Shown: positions 9,445 through 17,827, counted from the first letter of the stretch. The stretch is 64,000 nt of DNA from Saprospiraceae bacterium (GCA_016787415.1 JAEUUT010000070.1:186001-250000); one strand, 5' to 3'. The notes: a model not told the origin generated them from the sequence alone. Made by a program: numbers and translations.

Positions 9445-9452
9445 CAAAGATA
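9445..9452 (-). promoter_or_regulatory. -7 promoter box for the metal efflux block
   Basis: The minus strand reads TATCTTTG, a perfect fit to the Bacteroidota TAnnTTTG box. It lies directly upstream of the Cys/His-rich secreted protein that starts at 9435 and so could also serve the RND pump, adaptor and storage genes downstream. No matching -33 TTG is present at the usual spacing, so an activator may be needed. Confidence 0.5.
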
Positions 9453-9662
9453 GGGGAACGCCGGTTAAAACGCTGTTTTAATGTTTTTGTTTATTCGTGC
9501 CGTCAATGAGGTGAGAGGGAACTTATAAATGAGACAAAATAACATAAAGTGGCTTCTATCACCTTTTTCGGTACCCCTTACGGTTGCGGTACACAATACG
9601 GGCCACCCGGCATTGCCGAATGACCCGCTGAATTTCAATTGATAGCGACTGCTATCCGCATT
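9448..9662. other. Intergenic stretch between metal efflux and arsenic blocks
   Basis: These 215 bases hold the -7 box at the left end and a short hairpin near 9642-9657 (GATAGC GACT GCTATC) just after the stop of the Cys-rich 60-residue gene. The hairpin has no T-run on either side and is a weak terminator candidate at best. No gene is visible. Confidence 0.5.
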
Positions 9663-9845
9663 TTATTGCTGGCATGTACTGCCGGTTTCGCAGCAGGGTA
9701 TCGGGCACTGATCCGGCGACGTGCAACAGGTTTCCGTTTCCGTTTCGCAGCAGGCACCGGAACCGCTAGAAGATTGAGCGAAGCCAAAAGCGATAGCAGA
9801 AGCCAGAAGAGCGGCGGCGGTAAATGCCAGTATTTTATTTTTCAT
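9663..9845 (-). CDS. Small secreted Cys-rich protein
   Basis: A 60-residue product. Residues 1-23 are a signal peptide (MKNKILAFTAAALLASAI), and the mature 37 residues carry nine Cys, several as CC pairs (GACCETETETCCTS, IPCCETGSTCQQ). The pairs could chelate arsenite or a soft metal in the periplasm, but no named family was recognised. Its start codon overlaps the stop codon of the 137-residue gene upstream by ATGA, so the two are translationally coupled. It is the last gene of the block that begins with arsR. Coding capacity is supported by the signal peptide, the overlap and the strongly ordered Cys pattern. Confidence 0.65.
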   Translation of the reverse strand: MKNKILAFTAAALLASAIAFGFAQSSSGSGACCETETETCCTSPDQCPIPCCETGSTCQQ

Positions 9846-10255
9846 GTTGTTGAAATTTTAAAGTGAGTGGAAATTGTCGTTTGGGATTGCGCCGTCCAAA
9901 CTGCTGCCGGTGCAGGTGGATGCCAGATAGAAGGGTGAAAGGATTGCGGGAACAGATGTTGCCGTCTGAGCGGTTTTTCTCTTGCTTCATCTGGAAAAGA
10001 TCGAAGTTGGAAACCGTTAACCGGCAGCAAATAATAACACCCATTCCCCACACAAACACAGCACGGCGTAGGCGTGTCTTTATTTTTGCCGCAGCCGTTC
10101 TTTTGAGGTGAGGGTTTAGAGCATTCCCTTTTTGACGAACATTCCACGCGACTTTTATCCCCGCAACGTACTTCATAACATTTCACAACCTGCCAGGAAG
10201 CCAGGCTGCAAAACAGAAGTAAAAACGGTATTAAAACGGCTATAAAGCGTAGCAT
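9842..10255 (-). CDS. Small exported Cys-rich protein, unknown
   Basis: A 137-residue protein with an N-terminal hydrophobic segment (MLRFIAVLIPFLLLFCSLAS) and a Cys-rich middle (KCYEVRCGDKSRVECSSKRE, then CCVCVGNGCYYLLPVNG). The C-terminal part is Pro-, His- and Ser-rich with no clear structure. The gene lies 30 bp after the metallophosphoesterase gene and overlaps the next small Cys-rich gene by 4 bp, so it is probably part of the arsenic operon. No family is recognised. A periplasmic thiol protein that binds trivalent arsenic or a soft metal is an inference from the Cys content and the location only. Confidence 0.55.
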   Translation of the reverse strand: MLRFIAVLIPFLLLFCSLASWQVVKCYEVRCGDKSRVECSSKRECSKPSPQKNGCGKNKDTPTPCCVCVGNGCYYLLPVNGFQLRSFPDEAREKPLRRQHLFPQSFHPSIWHPPAPAAVWTAQSQTTISTHFKISTT

Positions 10256-10285
10256 ATAGGTTAATTCAACAGGATTTTAAACGGG

Positions 10286-11062
10286 TCATTTTGCTATTCG
10301 CAAGGCTTCCGCATAGGCATTAGGCAAAGGACTATTTTCTACGGCAAGGGCTGCTTTCTCTACATCGTATTCAAACCGTACAAACTCGACGCGGATACTT
10401 TCGGCACGTTCCCGACTGCTGTTTTCATCGAAGTGCAGCAACGCATAACCACCACGCGGATCTCCATCTTTCGGTTTGCCAACGGAGCCGATATTGATAG
10501 CGTGCCGGAAATGGGGTTTATCCTGAACGTTGCCGGGTAGCACCCGATGGTAGGGTTTGTGCGTATGACCGAAACAAAGAATATCGGCATTCGCACCTTC
10601 CAGAATACGCAGCAGGCTTTTTTCTTCCCGATCTTCAAACAGATATTCGTTGATTTTACGCGGGCTGCCGTGTACAAACATCAACTGTAACCAGTCGCCG
10701 TCATTCATTTCAAATTCAACGCGCAGATGTCGCGGCAATTCGCGCAGATAGCGCCGTTCATCCGGTTGCATGATCTGGTTTGTAAAACCGATACTTACCG
10801 CGCCGTTTGCTTTTTCATCGTCGGTTTTATAGGCGCATCCGCAATCGTCGCTGCTTCTGCCGATACCGTAATCATAATTTCCGGCAATCGTCGGAATGCC
10901 GCGTCGCCGGATTTCCTGTACTACTTCGTTCGGCCAGATATTGTATCCGACCAGGTCGCCCAGACAAAAAACAGCATCCGGTTTCCGCCGGTCGATGTCG
11001 GCCAGGCAGGCTTCGAGTGCGGGTAGGTTGGCGTGTATGTCGGAAAAAAGAGCGATGGTCAT
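10286..11062 (-). CDS. Calcineurin-like metallophosphoesterase in the arsenic operon
   Basis: A 258-residue cytoplasmic protein with the complete metallophosphatase set: DIHAN (residues 8-12), [10 protein letters not shown] (35-44), GNYDY (around 61-65), VHGSPR (around 131) and GHTHKPYHR (around 165). These give the two-metal centre of the YfcE/calcineurin superfamily. The substrate cannot be deduced. Its start overlaps the stop of the acr3 gene by ATGA (11059-11062), so the two are coupled, and such phosphoesterase genes are often found next to acr3 in arsenic clusters. A role in clearing an arsenic-induced phosphate metabolite is possible but not shown. Confidence 0.85.
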   Translation of the reverse strand: MTIALFSDIHANLPALEACLADIDRRKPDAVFCLGDLVGYNIWPNEVVQEIRRRGIPTIAGNYDYGIGRSSDDCGCAYKTDDEKANGAVSIGFTNQIMQPDERRYLRELPRHLRVEFEMNDGDWLQLMFVHGSPRKINEYLFEDREEKSLLRILEGANADILCFGHTHKPYHRVLPGNVQDKPHFRHAINIGSVGKPKDGDPRGGYALLHFDENSSRERAESIRVEFVRFEYDVEKAALAVENSPLPNAYAEALRIAK

Positions 11063-12129
11063 AAGGTAGAATCTTTGATAGTGGAGAATTTGTGTTGTTG
11101 TTTCAGGGCAACATTGACCAACAGGATCAGGACCGGCACCTCGATAAGCGGGCCGATGACAGCCGCAAATGCCACACCGGAATTGATACCGAATACAGCA
11201 ATCGCTACCGCAATACCCAATTCAAAATTGTTACCAGCAGCCGTAAATGCCAACGAAGTGCTTTTTGCGTAGTCCACTCCCGCACGTTTGGCGAGGAAAA
11301 AAGCACTGAAAAACATGATGACAAAGTAAAATATCAATGGAATGGCAATGCGTACTACATCCAGCGGAATTTGAACGATCAGATTTCCCTTGTAACTGAA
11401 CATGACCACAATAGTAAACAGGAGCGAGACCAGTGTAATCGGGCTGATCTTCGGGATAAAAACCTGCTGATACCATTCTTTACCTTTGGCTTTTATCAGG
11501 GTGTAACGGGTGACAATGCCCGCAATAAAAGGAATGCCGAGGTAGACGAATACGCTTTCTGCAATCTGTGCAATACTTACGTCGACGTTCATTCCCTTAA
11601 TTCCAAAAAACGGCGGTAGTATCGTTACAAAAAACCACGCATAGACACTGTAAAAAAGTACCTGAAAAACGCTGTTAATGGCGACAAGCCCGGCCACATA
11701 TTCGGTGTCGCCTTTCGCCAAATCATTCCAGACAATTACCATCGCAATACAGCGGGCAATACCGATCATAATCAGCCCGATCATATATTCCGGTTTGTCC
11801 TGCAAAAAAACAATAGCCAGCAGGAACATTAAAGCCGGGCCGATTAACCAGTTTTGTATGAGTGAAAGTCCGAGGATGCGTACATTTTTAAAAACTTTCG
11901 GTAACTCTTCATACTTAACTTTTGCCAAAGGCGGATACATCATTAGAATAAGCCCGATTGCAATCGGGATATTGGTAGTGCCACTTTGGAATTGATTGAT
12001 AAAGTCAGCGGTGCCGGGTAAAAAATAGCCTAATCCTACGCCCAAAAACATGGCGGCAAATATCCAGATGGTTAGGTAGCGGTCGAGAAATCCAAGCCGT
12101 TTGGGAGTGTTTAAAGTAGTGGTCGTCAT
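11059..12129 (-). CDS. acr3: Arsenite efflux permease, ACR3 family
   Basis: A 356-residue inner-membrane protein with ten hydrophobic segments. It shows the ACR3 core: [16 protein letters not shown] in the first third, [16 protein letters not shown] with the conserved Cys of segment four, and [20 protein letters not shown] towards the end. ACR3 proteins export arsenite using the proton gradient. The gene lies between gcvH and the phosphoesterase, with 9 bp to gcvH and an overlap to the next gene. This is the export step of the arsenic operon. No arsenate reductase gene accompanies it in this window, so the operon seems directed at arsenite or methylated trivalent arsenic unless a reductase is encoded elsewhere. 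Confidence 0.95.
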   Translation of the reverse strand: MTTTTLNTPKRLGFLDRYLTIWIFAAMFLGVGLGYFLPGTADFINQFQSGTTNIPIAIGLILMMYPPLAKVKYEELPKVFKNVRILGLSLIQNWLIGPALMFLLAIVFLQDKPEYMIGLIMIGIARCIAMVIVWNDLAKGDTEYVAGLVAINSVFQVLFYSVYAWFFVTILPPFFGIKGMNVDVSIAQIAESVFVYLGIPFIAGIVTRYTLIKAKGKEWYQQVFIPKISPITLVSLLFTIVVMFSYKGNLIVQIPLDVVRIAIPLIFYFVIMFFSAFFLAKRAGVDYAKSTSLAFTAAGNNFELGIAVAIAVFGINSGVAFAAVIGPLIEVPVLILLVNVALKQQHKFSTIKDSTL

Positions 12130-12138
12130 TTTTTTAAA

Positions 12139-12516
12139 TTAAGCTGTTATTGCCTGGTAAGCAGTAGCCGTAAGCAGGTTATCGGCCTCTTCGGGTTTGC
12201 TCATTTTTATCTTTATGATCCATCCCTCACCGAAAGGATCAGTATTTACAAGTGTAGGATCGTCTTTGAGTTTGGTATTGGTTTCCAGTACGTCGCCGGA
12301 TACCGGCATAAATAAATCGCTGGTTGTTTTCAGCGCTTCGATAGAACCGAATACACGATCTTGACCGAAGAAAGCGCCCACCAAAGGAAAATCGACAAAT
12401 ACGATTTCGCCCAACTCGCTTTGGGCAAATTCAGTTATACCGACCGTTCCGTTTTCGCTTTCTACCAATAGCCAGGTGTGTTCTTTGGAGTATTTCAAAT
12501 GTTGTGGTGCTTCCAT
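12139..12516 (-). CDS. gcvH: GcvH-like lipoyl carrier protein inside the arsenic operon
   Basis: A 125-residue protein with the normal length of glycine cleavage H protein. It starts MEAPQHLKYSKEHTWLLVES, keeps VGITEFAQSELGEIVFVDFP, has the lipoylation site in IEALKTTSDLFMPVSGDV (Lys about residue 64), and ends in GEGWIIKIKMSKPEEADNL. H protein normally carries the aminomethyl group between the P, T and L proteins, but no gcvT, gcvP or lipoate gene is near. It stands between the DinB-like gene and acr3, with 9 bp to acr3. Lipoyl dithiols bind arsenite tightly, so a carrier or sink role is an attractive inference. A plain housekeeping copy is the alternative. Confidence 0.9.
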   Translation of the reverse strand: MEAPQHLKYSKEHTWLLVESENGTVGITEFAQSELGEIVFVDFPLVGAFFGQDRVFGSIEALKTTSDLFMPVSGDVLETNTKLKDDPTLVNTDPFGEGWIIKIKMSKPEEADNLLTATAYQAITA

Positions 12517-12567
12517 AATTTTCAGTTTTTAATAAAGTTGACAGGTTGAAATGGGCAAGCAGGAAAC

Positions 12568-13029
12568 CTAATCAGCCATCGTTCCGTATTTCAAAATCAG
12601 CACCATCTGTCCGGCATGCCAGGCAGTATGTGTAGAAATTCGCGCCAATGCTTCGGCTTTGGTTTTACGCCCGAATTCGCGGGTTTCGATATAGGCTTCC
12701 CAATCCACATCGGTTTGTTTTTCTAACGCGGTGCGCAATACCCGGTGGGCATCCTCCAAATGCACGAACAACGCGTTCAGGTCAATAAATTGCCCGTGAT
12801 CTTTGGCCATAGGGCCGATGGTGGAAGCCCTTACTTCGATAGGTTCGCCGAATACATTTTTGGCAAACAGGTGTTCTACTTCTCCAATATGCCGAAGTAG
12901 CCAGCCTAACGAATTAGATTGTGGATGCAACCGACGAAGCAGGTCGGCAGAGTTAATTCCAGGTAATAAATTGGTAAGCCGCGTACGGCCTTCTTCCCAG
13001 AGTGCGAGCATCAATTCAGTTTTGGTCAT
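12568..13029 (-). CDS. DinB / bacillithiol-transferase-fold protein
   Basis: A 153-residue helical protein. WLLRHIGEVEHLF (around residues 44-56) and the late THTAWHAGQMVLI (around 133-145) supply the three-His metal site typical of the DinB/YfiT superfamily. Members include thiol-S-transferases that use bacillithiol or mycothiol and metal-dependent hydrolases. The gene overlaps the 3' end of the TonB receptor gene by 14 bp and precedes gcvH by 51 bp, so it belongs to the arsenic operon. A thiol-transfer step in arsenic detoxification is an inference from fold and context. The family call is firm. Confidence 0.8.
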   Translation of the reverse strand: MTKTELMLALWEEGRTRLTNLLPGINSADLLRRLHPQSNSLGWLLRHIGEVEHLFAKNVFGEPIEVRASTIGPMAKDHGQFIDLNALFVHLEDAHRVLRTALEKQTDVDWEAYIETREFGRKTKAEALARISTHTAWHAGQMVLILKYGTMAD

Positions 13030-15286
13030 TTTTCTTTTCTATTTTAAAATTGCTGCCGACGTAAAATTCCCGCCCCCTGGTAGGCCCCCAGGCAAACGCC
13101 GGATCAAAACCACGTGCGAAAGGTTGTTCCCATCCTACTATCGGGCGCGATTGCCTGAAACCGAATAGGTTCTCACAACCGGCGAAAAACTCGATACGGC
13201 GCAAAGCATGGCGTATATGCATACTGGCAATTGCATAGGTTTTGGAATAATCCGAGCGGCGCAGGTTTTCGGGGTTATTGCGGGTATCCGGCAGCCTTTG
13301 TTTGCCGTACCAATGCAGGTTAGCATCGAATTGCCAGCGCTCGCCCGCAGTACGGTAGGTTGCAACGAATAGTACCTTATGGCGTGGATTGAAGGGCAGT
13401 AGGAATTTCGAGCCGTTTTGATACCTGAACACGTCCAGGAAATTGTAGGCAGTACGCAGTTCGATGCGGCGGCTCCAGGCGGCACTGACTTCCATCTGTA
13501 TGCCGTTGCTCACTGATTTACCTGTAAAGTTGCCGATAATTGCCTTTGACGGGTCGGTGTCATAGTCGGGAAACACCTGATTTTGGAATCGGGTATGATA
13601 AAGGTCAGCGGTAGCGGTCAGGCGCATTTTTCCAAGTGTAAAACGGCGGGTTGCGTTGATGCCTGCATTCCAGGTTTGTTCAGGCCGTAACGTTTCGGCA
13701 AAGACAATATCACGACTTCCGACAAGCAATGATATGTTTTCAGGAAATAGATTTACGGTGCGCCAACCTGATCCGATACTCGCACGTAAATCCAGATCAG
13801 CGGAAGGATTAAAGCGCAACATCGTGCGTGGCGTGGCGTACCAGCCGAAAGTGTTGTGCCGGTCAGCTCGTAATCCTGTTACCCATACCCAACGATCATC
13901 CCGAAAATGAAAAGTGTTTTCAGCAAAGGCACCAGGTATGTTTTCTTCCCGGCGATACAGTCCGGCAAAGCCTCGTTGCAGGGTATCCAATTCCGAAAAA
14001 CTTACCTGTTCATTCAAAACGAAGTGCCGGAAACTGAAACCGGTTTTTAATTCCTGTTCTTTGTTTTTGCCCCAAAAAAGTTCGTACTGTATGTTGGCAT
14101 AGGCATGACGCTGCTTTGCATCGTATTGCGTGAGCCCAAACCAGGCTTGCTGATCTTGTGTAACAAATGAGGCAAGGAGTGAAATTTTCCGGTTAGCGGT
14201 GAAACGGAAACCGGTTTTCGTAAATACTTCCGGTTGGTAAAAATGAACCGTCTGACCGTATGCGTTCATCGTTCCTTTATCGGTTGCAGGATCAAAGTTT
14301 TTCTGCCCGCCGACCCGGTCTTCATTCACATACCGCGCACCGATAAACGCGCTTAATCCGTTCTCATTTTCCTTGCGATACCTCCATTTGTTATAGGCCA
14401 CATAACGTGTTATGCGTGGCAAATCCAGAAAAGTATCATTGTCCCGATCCCACTTGCCACCCGGTTGCGAAGTATGCAAAGCGAGATAATTTGTCCAGCG
14501 TTTTTGATTCGTTGCGAATGCAGCGTTGAGGTGTTTTTCGCCGAAACTGTTTACCAGCACATCCGCAGTAAAGGGTTCGGCAGTCCCGCCTTCACGGGGA
14601 AAAATAGTAATTTGCCCGACCATACCTTCGTAGCCTTGAAGCACACTATTTGCGCCCTTCACAACCCAAATATTTTCCAGCATACTACCCGGAATTGTAC
14701 CGGTGCCGTAGGTGTACGTCAGGCCCTGAATAGTGGGCAATCCGTCTACCAGCACCTGATTGTAAACGCCGCTCAGCCCTAATATCCGCAGTTCTTTGGC
14801 ATTGGTCAGAATGTTGGTGGTCGTCGGTTGCACGGTGCTTTGTGTCTCAAAACATCCGGCAAGATCACAGCAGGCCGCTTTGCGCAGTTCCGCCCGATTA
14901 ATGATTTCCACCTTAACCGGCTGCAATACGGAAATGTAGGCACCGGTACTTTCATCCCGCACAGTTACTTCTTCCAAGGTAAGGGTAGCAGATGCCTGTA
15001 ATGTCCAGTAACTTGAAAAATCATCAATGGAAAACGTGTCGCGCAATTCCTGAAAAACAAGGGCAAGGCGTTTGGGCTTCATTGTCGTATCCATCGGCAA
15101 AGGGATAGCATACTCGCCGTTTTCATCGGTACGCGCGCCGGTACTTGTTCCGGCCCATACAACGACCGCTCCGGGCACCGGTTGGTTTTTCATATCCATT
15201 ACCTGCCCGTACAGCGTTTGTGCCGGTAGGGCCTGTTTAAAACAGAACAGCGTTAAAACTAAAAGAGTGATGTATAGTGCTTTCAT
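13016..15286 (-). CDS. TonB-dependent outer-membrane receptor in the arsenic operon
   Basis: A 756-residue receptor. It begins with a signal peptide (MKALYITLLVLTLFCF) and a carboxypeptidase-like regulatory domain (GQVMDMKNQPVPGAVVVWAG). The plug contains KELRILGLSGVYNQVLVDGL and SMLENIWVVKGANSVLQGYE, and the rest is a 22-strand-type barrel that ends with KIEKKN rather than the aromatic terminal residue often seen. The plug start holds three Cys (AACCDLAGC). TonB receptors import bulky scarce solutes, so its place between arsN2 and the DinB-like gene of an arsenic operon is unusual. The ligand is unknown; a metal chelate or organoarsenical are guesses. Length and domain order are normal. Confidence 0.92.
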   Translation of the reverse strand: MKALYITLLVLTLFCFKQALPAQTLYGQVMDMKNQPVPGAVVVWAGTSTGARTDENGEYAIPLPMDTTMKPKRLALVFQELRDTFSIDDFSSYWTLQASATLTLEEVTVRDESTGAYISVLQPVKVEIINRAELRKAACCDLAGCFETQSTVQPTTTNILTNAKELRILGLSGVYNQVLVDGLPTIQGLTYTYGTGTIPGSMLENIWVVKGANSVLQGYEGMVGQITIFPREGGTAEPFTADVLVNSFGEKHLNAAFATNQKRWTNYLALHTSQPGGKWDRDNDTFLDLPRITRYVAYNKWRYRKENENGLSAFIGARYVNEDRVGGQKNFDPATDKGTMNAYGQTVHFYQPEVFTKTGFRFTANRKISLLASFVTQDQQAWFGLTQYDAKQRHAYANIQYELFWGKNKEQELKTGFSFRHFVLNEQVSFSELDTLQRGFAGLYRREENIPGAFAENTFHFRDDRWVWVTGLRADRHNTFGWYATPRTMLRFNPSADLDLRASIGSGWRTVNLFPENISLLVGSRDIVFAETLRPEQTWNAGINATRRFTLGKMRLTATADLYHTRFQNQVFPDYDTDPSKAIIGNFTGKSVSNGIQMEVSAAWSRRIELRTAYNFLDVFRYQNGSKFLLPFNPRHKVLFVATYRTAGERWQFDANLHWYGKQRLPDTRNNPENLRRSDYSKTYAIASMHIRHALRRIEFFAGCENLFGFRQSRPIVGWEQPFARGFDPAFAWGPTRGREFYVGSNFKIEKKNDQN

Positions 15287-15301
15287 TAAACCGATTTGTG
15301 C

Positions 15302-15736
15302 TTACAGTAACTTTCGCATTACGACCGCGCTGGAAGGGCACAGGCCCTTAAATTGTGAGGTGTCCGCGATTGCACCGGGCGCATTTTCACGCTCGACCCG
15401 CTCGAAGCCGTGCCGCTCGAAATAGTTGTCTGCCGTGTTTGTAATGAGCCAGATTTCACGGATGCCTTCTATCCGGGCATTGTCAACGGATGAATTAAAC
15501 AGACGCCCGGCAAGACCTAAATTCCGATGGGATTCTGCCACTCCGACAGAGCGCAACAGGCCCACCGTACCGACAGGCTCGACCCCGGCAGAACCTGCCA
15601 ATACGGAGCCGTCAAAGGCCAGCATGAAATTTGCCAAATCAACAGGTAAATCCTCCACAGGAAGCGACAGCGAATGCAAAAGGGATTCGAGCGCCGCCCG
15701 GTTTTCAGGAATTGCTTTATGGTATGTAATGTCCAT
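15302..15736 (-). CDS. arsN2: GNAT N-acetyltransferase of the ArsN2 type
   Basis: A 144-residue GNAT protein starting at MDITYHKAIPENRAALESLL. This start is preferred because family members begin at the first beta strand; an upstream ATG at 15793 directly follows the arsM stop but would add an atypical Arg-rich leader. The acetyl-CoA loop is seen in SVGVAESHRNLGLAGRLF, and the C-terminal half has IWLITNTADNYFERHGFERV, which is characteristic of ArsN2-like proteins in arsenic clusters. ArsN family members acetylate toxic arsenic-containing amino-group compounds. The neighbours are arsM and a TonB receptor. The symbol rests on context and the LITNTADNYFERHGF pattern. Confidence 0.8.
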   Translation of the reverse strand: MDITYHKAIPENRAALESLLHSLSLPVEDLPVDLANFMLAFDGSVLAGSAGVEPVGTVGLLRSVGVAESHRNLGLAGRLFNSSVDNARIEGIREIWLITNTADNYFERHGFERVERENAPGAIADTSQFKGLCPSSAVVMRKLL

Positions 15737-15793
15737 GATAGGAGAATAAAGGGACAGATTGATCCGCTGAACCCGCCTGCCCAGGTGCAACAT

Positions 15794-16687
15794 TTAACAG
15801 CAAGTGCCCGGCGTACATCCGCAGGTTTCAGATAAAACTGCCTGTTTTGCTTTCAGCCTGTTTTCGGTTTTGGCCGCATTATCGCCACCCTCTTTTTCAG
15901 CGTAAACCGTTACGCTGAAAATGCCGGTACCTGTTTCCACAAAAGCCCGTATGTCCGCTTCGGTGAGGTATTGCAGCAAAATTTCGTCGGGCAACAGGAT
16001 CGGCTTTTGTTTTTGCAACGTTACATTCTGGAAACCTGTTTCGTGAATGATTTGCAGGTATTCATCCAATTGGATTGCACCGGCAACACATCCGGCATAC
16101 AGTTCGGCGCTTTCCACTACTTTTTCAGGTAGCGCACCAATCAGCACCACATCGGAAATACTGAAATGTCCACCCGGTTTCAAAGTGCGCAGGATTTCGG
16201 CAAACACGCGGCGTTTGTCTGGAACCAGATTCAGCACGCAGTTACTTACTACTACATCAACGCTATCGTCCGTTACGGGCAAATTTTCAATGTCGCCTTG
16301 CCGGAATTCAACGTTGTGATAATTCAGTTTTTCAGCATTTTGCCGCGCACGTTCGATCATCGTCGGAGTAAAGTCTACGCCGATCACTTTGCCGGTTGCG
16401 CCTGTTTCAGCACGGGCTACGAAGCAATCATTGCCAGCGCCGGAACCAAGGTCGAGCACCACGTCACCCGCTTCAATCCGGGCAAATTCAGTCGGCAGAC
16501 CGCAGCCCAAACCCAAATCTGCATCCGGGTTGTACCCTTTCAAATGTGCGTAGGAATCCGCCATAATATCGCAGGTGCCGGGCGCTCCGACACCGCAACA
16601 GGACGCAGCATTCGTGGCTTTATCTTGCAAAGCGATTTTCGAGTATTGTTCGCGGACGGAAGATTTAATGTTTTCAGCAGTATTCAT
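15794..16687 (-). CDS. arsM: Arsenite S-adenosylmethionine methyltransferase
   Basis: A 297-residue class I methyltransferase. The SAM site is VLDLGSGAGNDCFVAR, and the ArsM set of Cys is present in AASCCGVGAPGTC, GLGCGLPTEFA, SNCVLNLVPDK and YAGCVAGAI. ArsM converts arsenite to methylated arsenicals. The C-terminus ends in a Cys-rich tail (SETCGCTPGTCC) that could bind or hand over As(III). The gene is 19 bp after the membrane-protein gene and is followed by arsN2. All key residues are visible, so the assignment is secure. Confidence 0.95.
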   Translation of the reverse strand: MNTAENIKSSVREQYSKIALQDKATNAASCCGVGAPGTCDIMADSYAHLKGYNPDADLGLGCGLPTEFARIEAGDVVLDLGSGAGNDCFVARAETGATGKVIGVDFTPTMIERARQNAEKLNYHNVEFRQGDIENLPVTDDSVDVVVSNCVLNLVPDKRRVFAEILRTLKPGGHFSISDVVLIGALPEKVVESAELYAGCVAGAIQLDEYLQIIHETGFQNVTLQKQKPILLPDEILLQYLTEADIRAFVETGTGIFSVTVYAEKEGGDNAAKTENRLKAKQAVLSETCGCTPGTCC

Positions 16688-16706
16688 ATTCTTAATTTTT
16701 TAGTGA

Positions 16707-17279
16707 TTAACAACAGGTGATCTGGTTTCTTTTCGTGTGCCACCATACGCGGCCACCGGGCAGGCTCACCCAAATATGCAGGACGGCCATAAGTACCGCA
16801 CCGGGCAGGATATTGACAGCCAGCCAGTGTACCAACTGACCTGCCGGGCTGCTGAAATCAATTTCCCGCGCAACCAAACCGTCCGGTTCAACGCTGAATT
16901 TTAATCCGATAAAAAGCAGGATGGAGCCGAAGTGAAACCCATTGACAAAAAGGTGCAGGATGTATTCCCAACGCGGTAAACCGCCCATAAAAGCCCGGCT
17001 GTCTTTTTCCGAATAGGCATCGACGGCCAGCACAGCAATATCAGCCAGCACTAACAGCAAACCTGCCTGATATAGACCGGGCACATTCGGGAATAGAAAC
17101 AGGCCGCACACAATTCCAGGGAATAGTATCGTTCTGGCAGTATGTGTCAGATGTTCAAACCGACTTTCGGCGTGTTCGTAAAGACGGTACCGCCATATAT
17201 GCAGGTAAAACCCGTCGATAATGCCTAATACTCCGAAAAGAGTAAGGCAGGCCGCAAGCAGGTAGAGCAAAATTTCCAT
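16707..17279 (-). CDS. Polytopic membrane protein of the arsenic operon, unknown
   Basis: A 190-residue protein with about five hydrophobic segments: residues 3-22 (ILLYLLAACLTLFGVLGIID), about 50-66, about 70-88, about 110-125 and about 150-168. It ends in NQITCC. Polar loops include YRLYEHAESRFEHLTHTART and several His that could bind metal. No family was recognised. It sits between arsR and arsM with short gaps (22 and 19 bp), so it is co-transcribed with arsenic genes. The Cys-Cys end resembles the ends of ArsR and ArsM in this operon, hinting at shared As(III) binding. A transport or sensing role is possible but unsupported. Confidence 0.7.
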   Translation of the reverse strand: MEILLYLLAACLTLFGVLGIIDGFYLHIWRYRLYEHAESRFEHLTHTARTILFPGIVCGLFLFPNVPGLYQAGLLLVLADIAVLAVDAYSEKDSRAFMGGLPRWEYILHLFVNGFHFGSILLFIGLKFSVEPDGLVAREIDFSSPAGQLVHWLAVNILPGAVLMAVLHIWVSLPGGRVWWHTKRNQITCC

Positions 17280-17301
17280 TTCAAAAAGCAGTTAAAACAG
17301 G

Positions 17302-17640
17302 TTAGCAGCAGGATTTGTCAGATTTATCAGGTTCGCAGCACGGTAGGAAAGAACCGATCAAATTTTGCAAAGAACGCATCGTGTTCCAGTCGATACAGTA
17401 GCAGGATTTGACGCCTTCTACCGTGCCTTGAATCAATCCTACAGCTTTCAATTCCTTCAAATGTTGGGAAACGGTACTTTGCGCCAATGGCAGCACATCG
17501 ACGATTTCGCCGCAAACGCAACTGTTTCGGCGGGCCAATTCTTTTAAAATGGCGATACGGGCGGGGTGCCCTAATGCTTTGGCAAGTTCTGCCAGGTTAA
17601 TTTCTTCGGCGGTAAAAGCCTCTAATTTCGATGATCCCAT
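17302..17640 (-). CDS. arsR: ArsR-family arsenite-responsive repressor
   Basis: A 112-residue winged-helix repressor. LAKALGHPARIAILKELARR leads into CVCGEIVDVLPLAQSTVSQH, which holds the metal-site Cys pair and the recognition helix, then LKELKAVGLIQG is the wing. The C-terminus has more thiols (FLPCCEPDKSDKSCC). ArsR proteins sit on the operon promoter and leave it when arsenite binds the thiols. It is the first gene of the arsenic operon. Two ATCGyAAAATTACGAT palindromes upstream are candidate operators, and one overlaps its own -7 box, so autoregulation is likely. Confidence 0.93.
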   Translation of the reverse strand: MGSSKLEAFTAEEINLAELAKALGHPARIAILKELARRNSCVCGEIVDVLPLAQSTVSQHLKELKAVGLIQGTVEGVKSCYCIDWNTMRSLQNLIGSFLPCCEPDKSDKSCC

Positions 17641-17658
17641 GATGTTTCGATTAAATCC

Positions 17659-17674
17659 ATCGCAAAATTACGAT
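17659..17674. promoter_or_regulatory. ArsR operator 1 overlapping the arsR -7 box
   Basis: ATCGCAAAATTACGAT is an inverted repeat with one mismatch. Inside it, the minus strand of 17663-17670 reads TAATTTTG, a perfect TAnnTTTG -7 box for arsR, and a -33-like CTTG lies at 17690-17693 after a 19-bp spacer. A repressor bound here would block the promoter directly. Confidence 0.7.
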
Positions 17675-17708
17675 GAATTCCGAAATATGCAAGGGAAAGG
17701 CAAAATTT

Positions 17709-17724
17709 ATCGTAAAATTACGAT
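17709..17724. promoter_or_regulatory. ArsR operator 2
   Basis: ATCGTAAAATTACGAT is a perfect 7-bp inverted repeat around AA, centred 50 bp from operator 1. It also lies about 40 bp upstream of the promoter of the divergent gene at 17828, so one repressor could affect both directions. Confidence 0.65.
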
Positions 17725-17733
17725 AAGTCCTTT

Positions 17734-17762
17734 TTGAAACAAGTCTCCCAATGCTTACTTTG
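17734..17762 (+). promoter_or_regulatory. Promoter of the divergent gene at 17828
   Basis: A -33 TTG (17734-17736) and a near-consensus -7 box TTACTTTG (17755-17762) are separated by 18 bp, which fits Bacteroidota promoters. Transcription would start near 17770, about 58 bp before the ATG. Confidence 0.5.
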
Positions 17763-17827
17763 CAAATGAATGAAGCAGAATTGCTTTCTTTGTCAACCAG
17801 ATTATTTCACCCTTAAACCAGTTACTT

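Noticed and set aside
12139..12516. A complete glycine cleavage operon
   Set aside because: Only the H protein is present; the flanking genes are arsenic-related.
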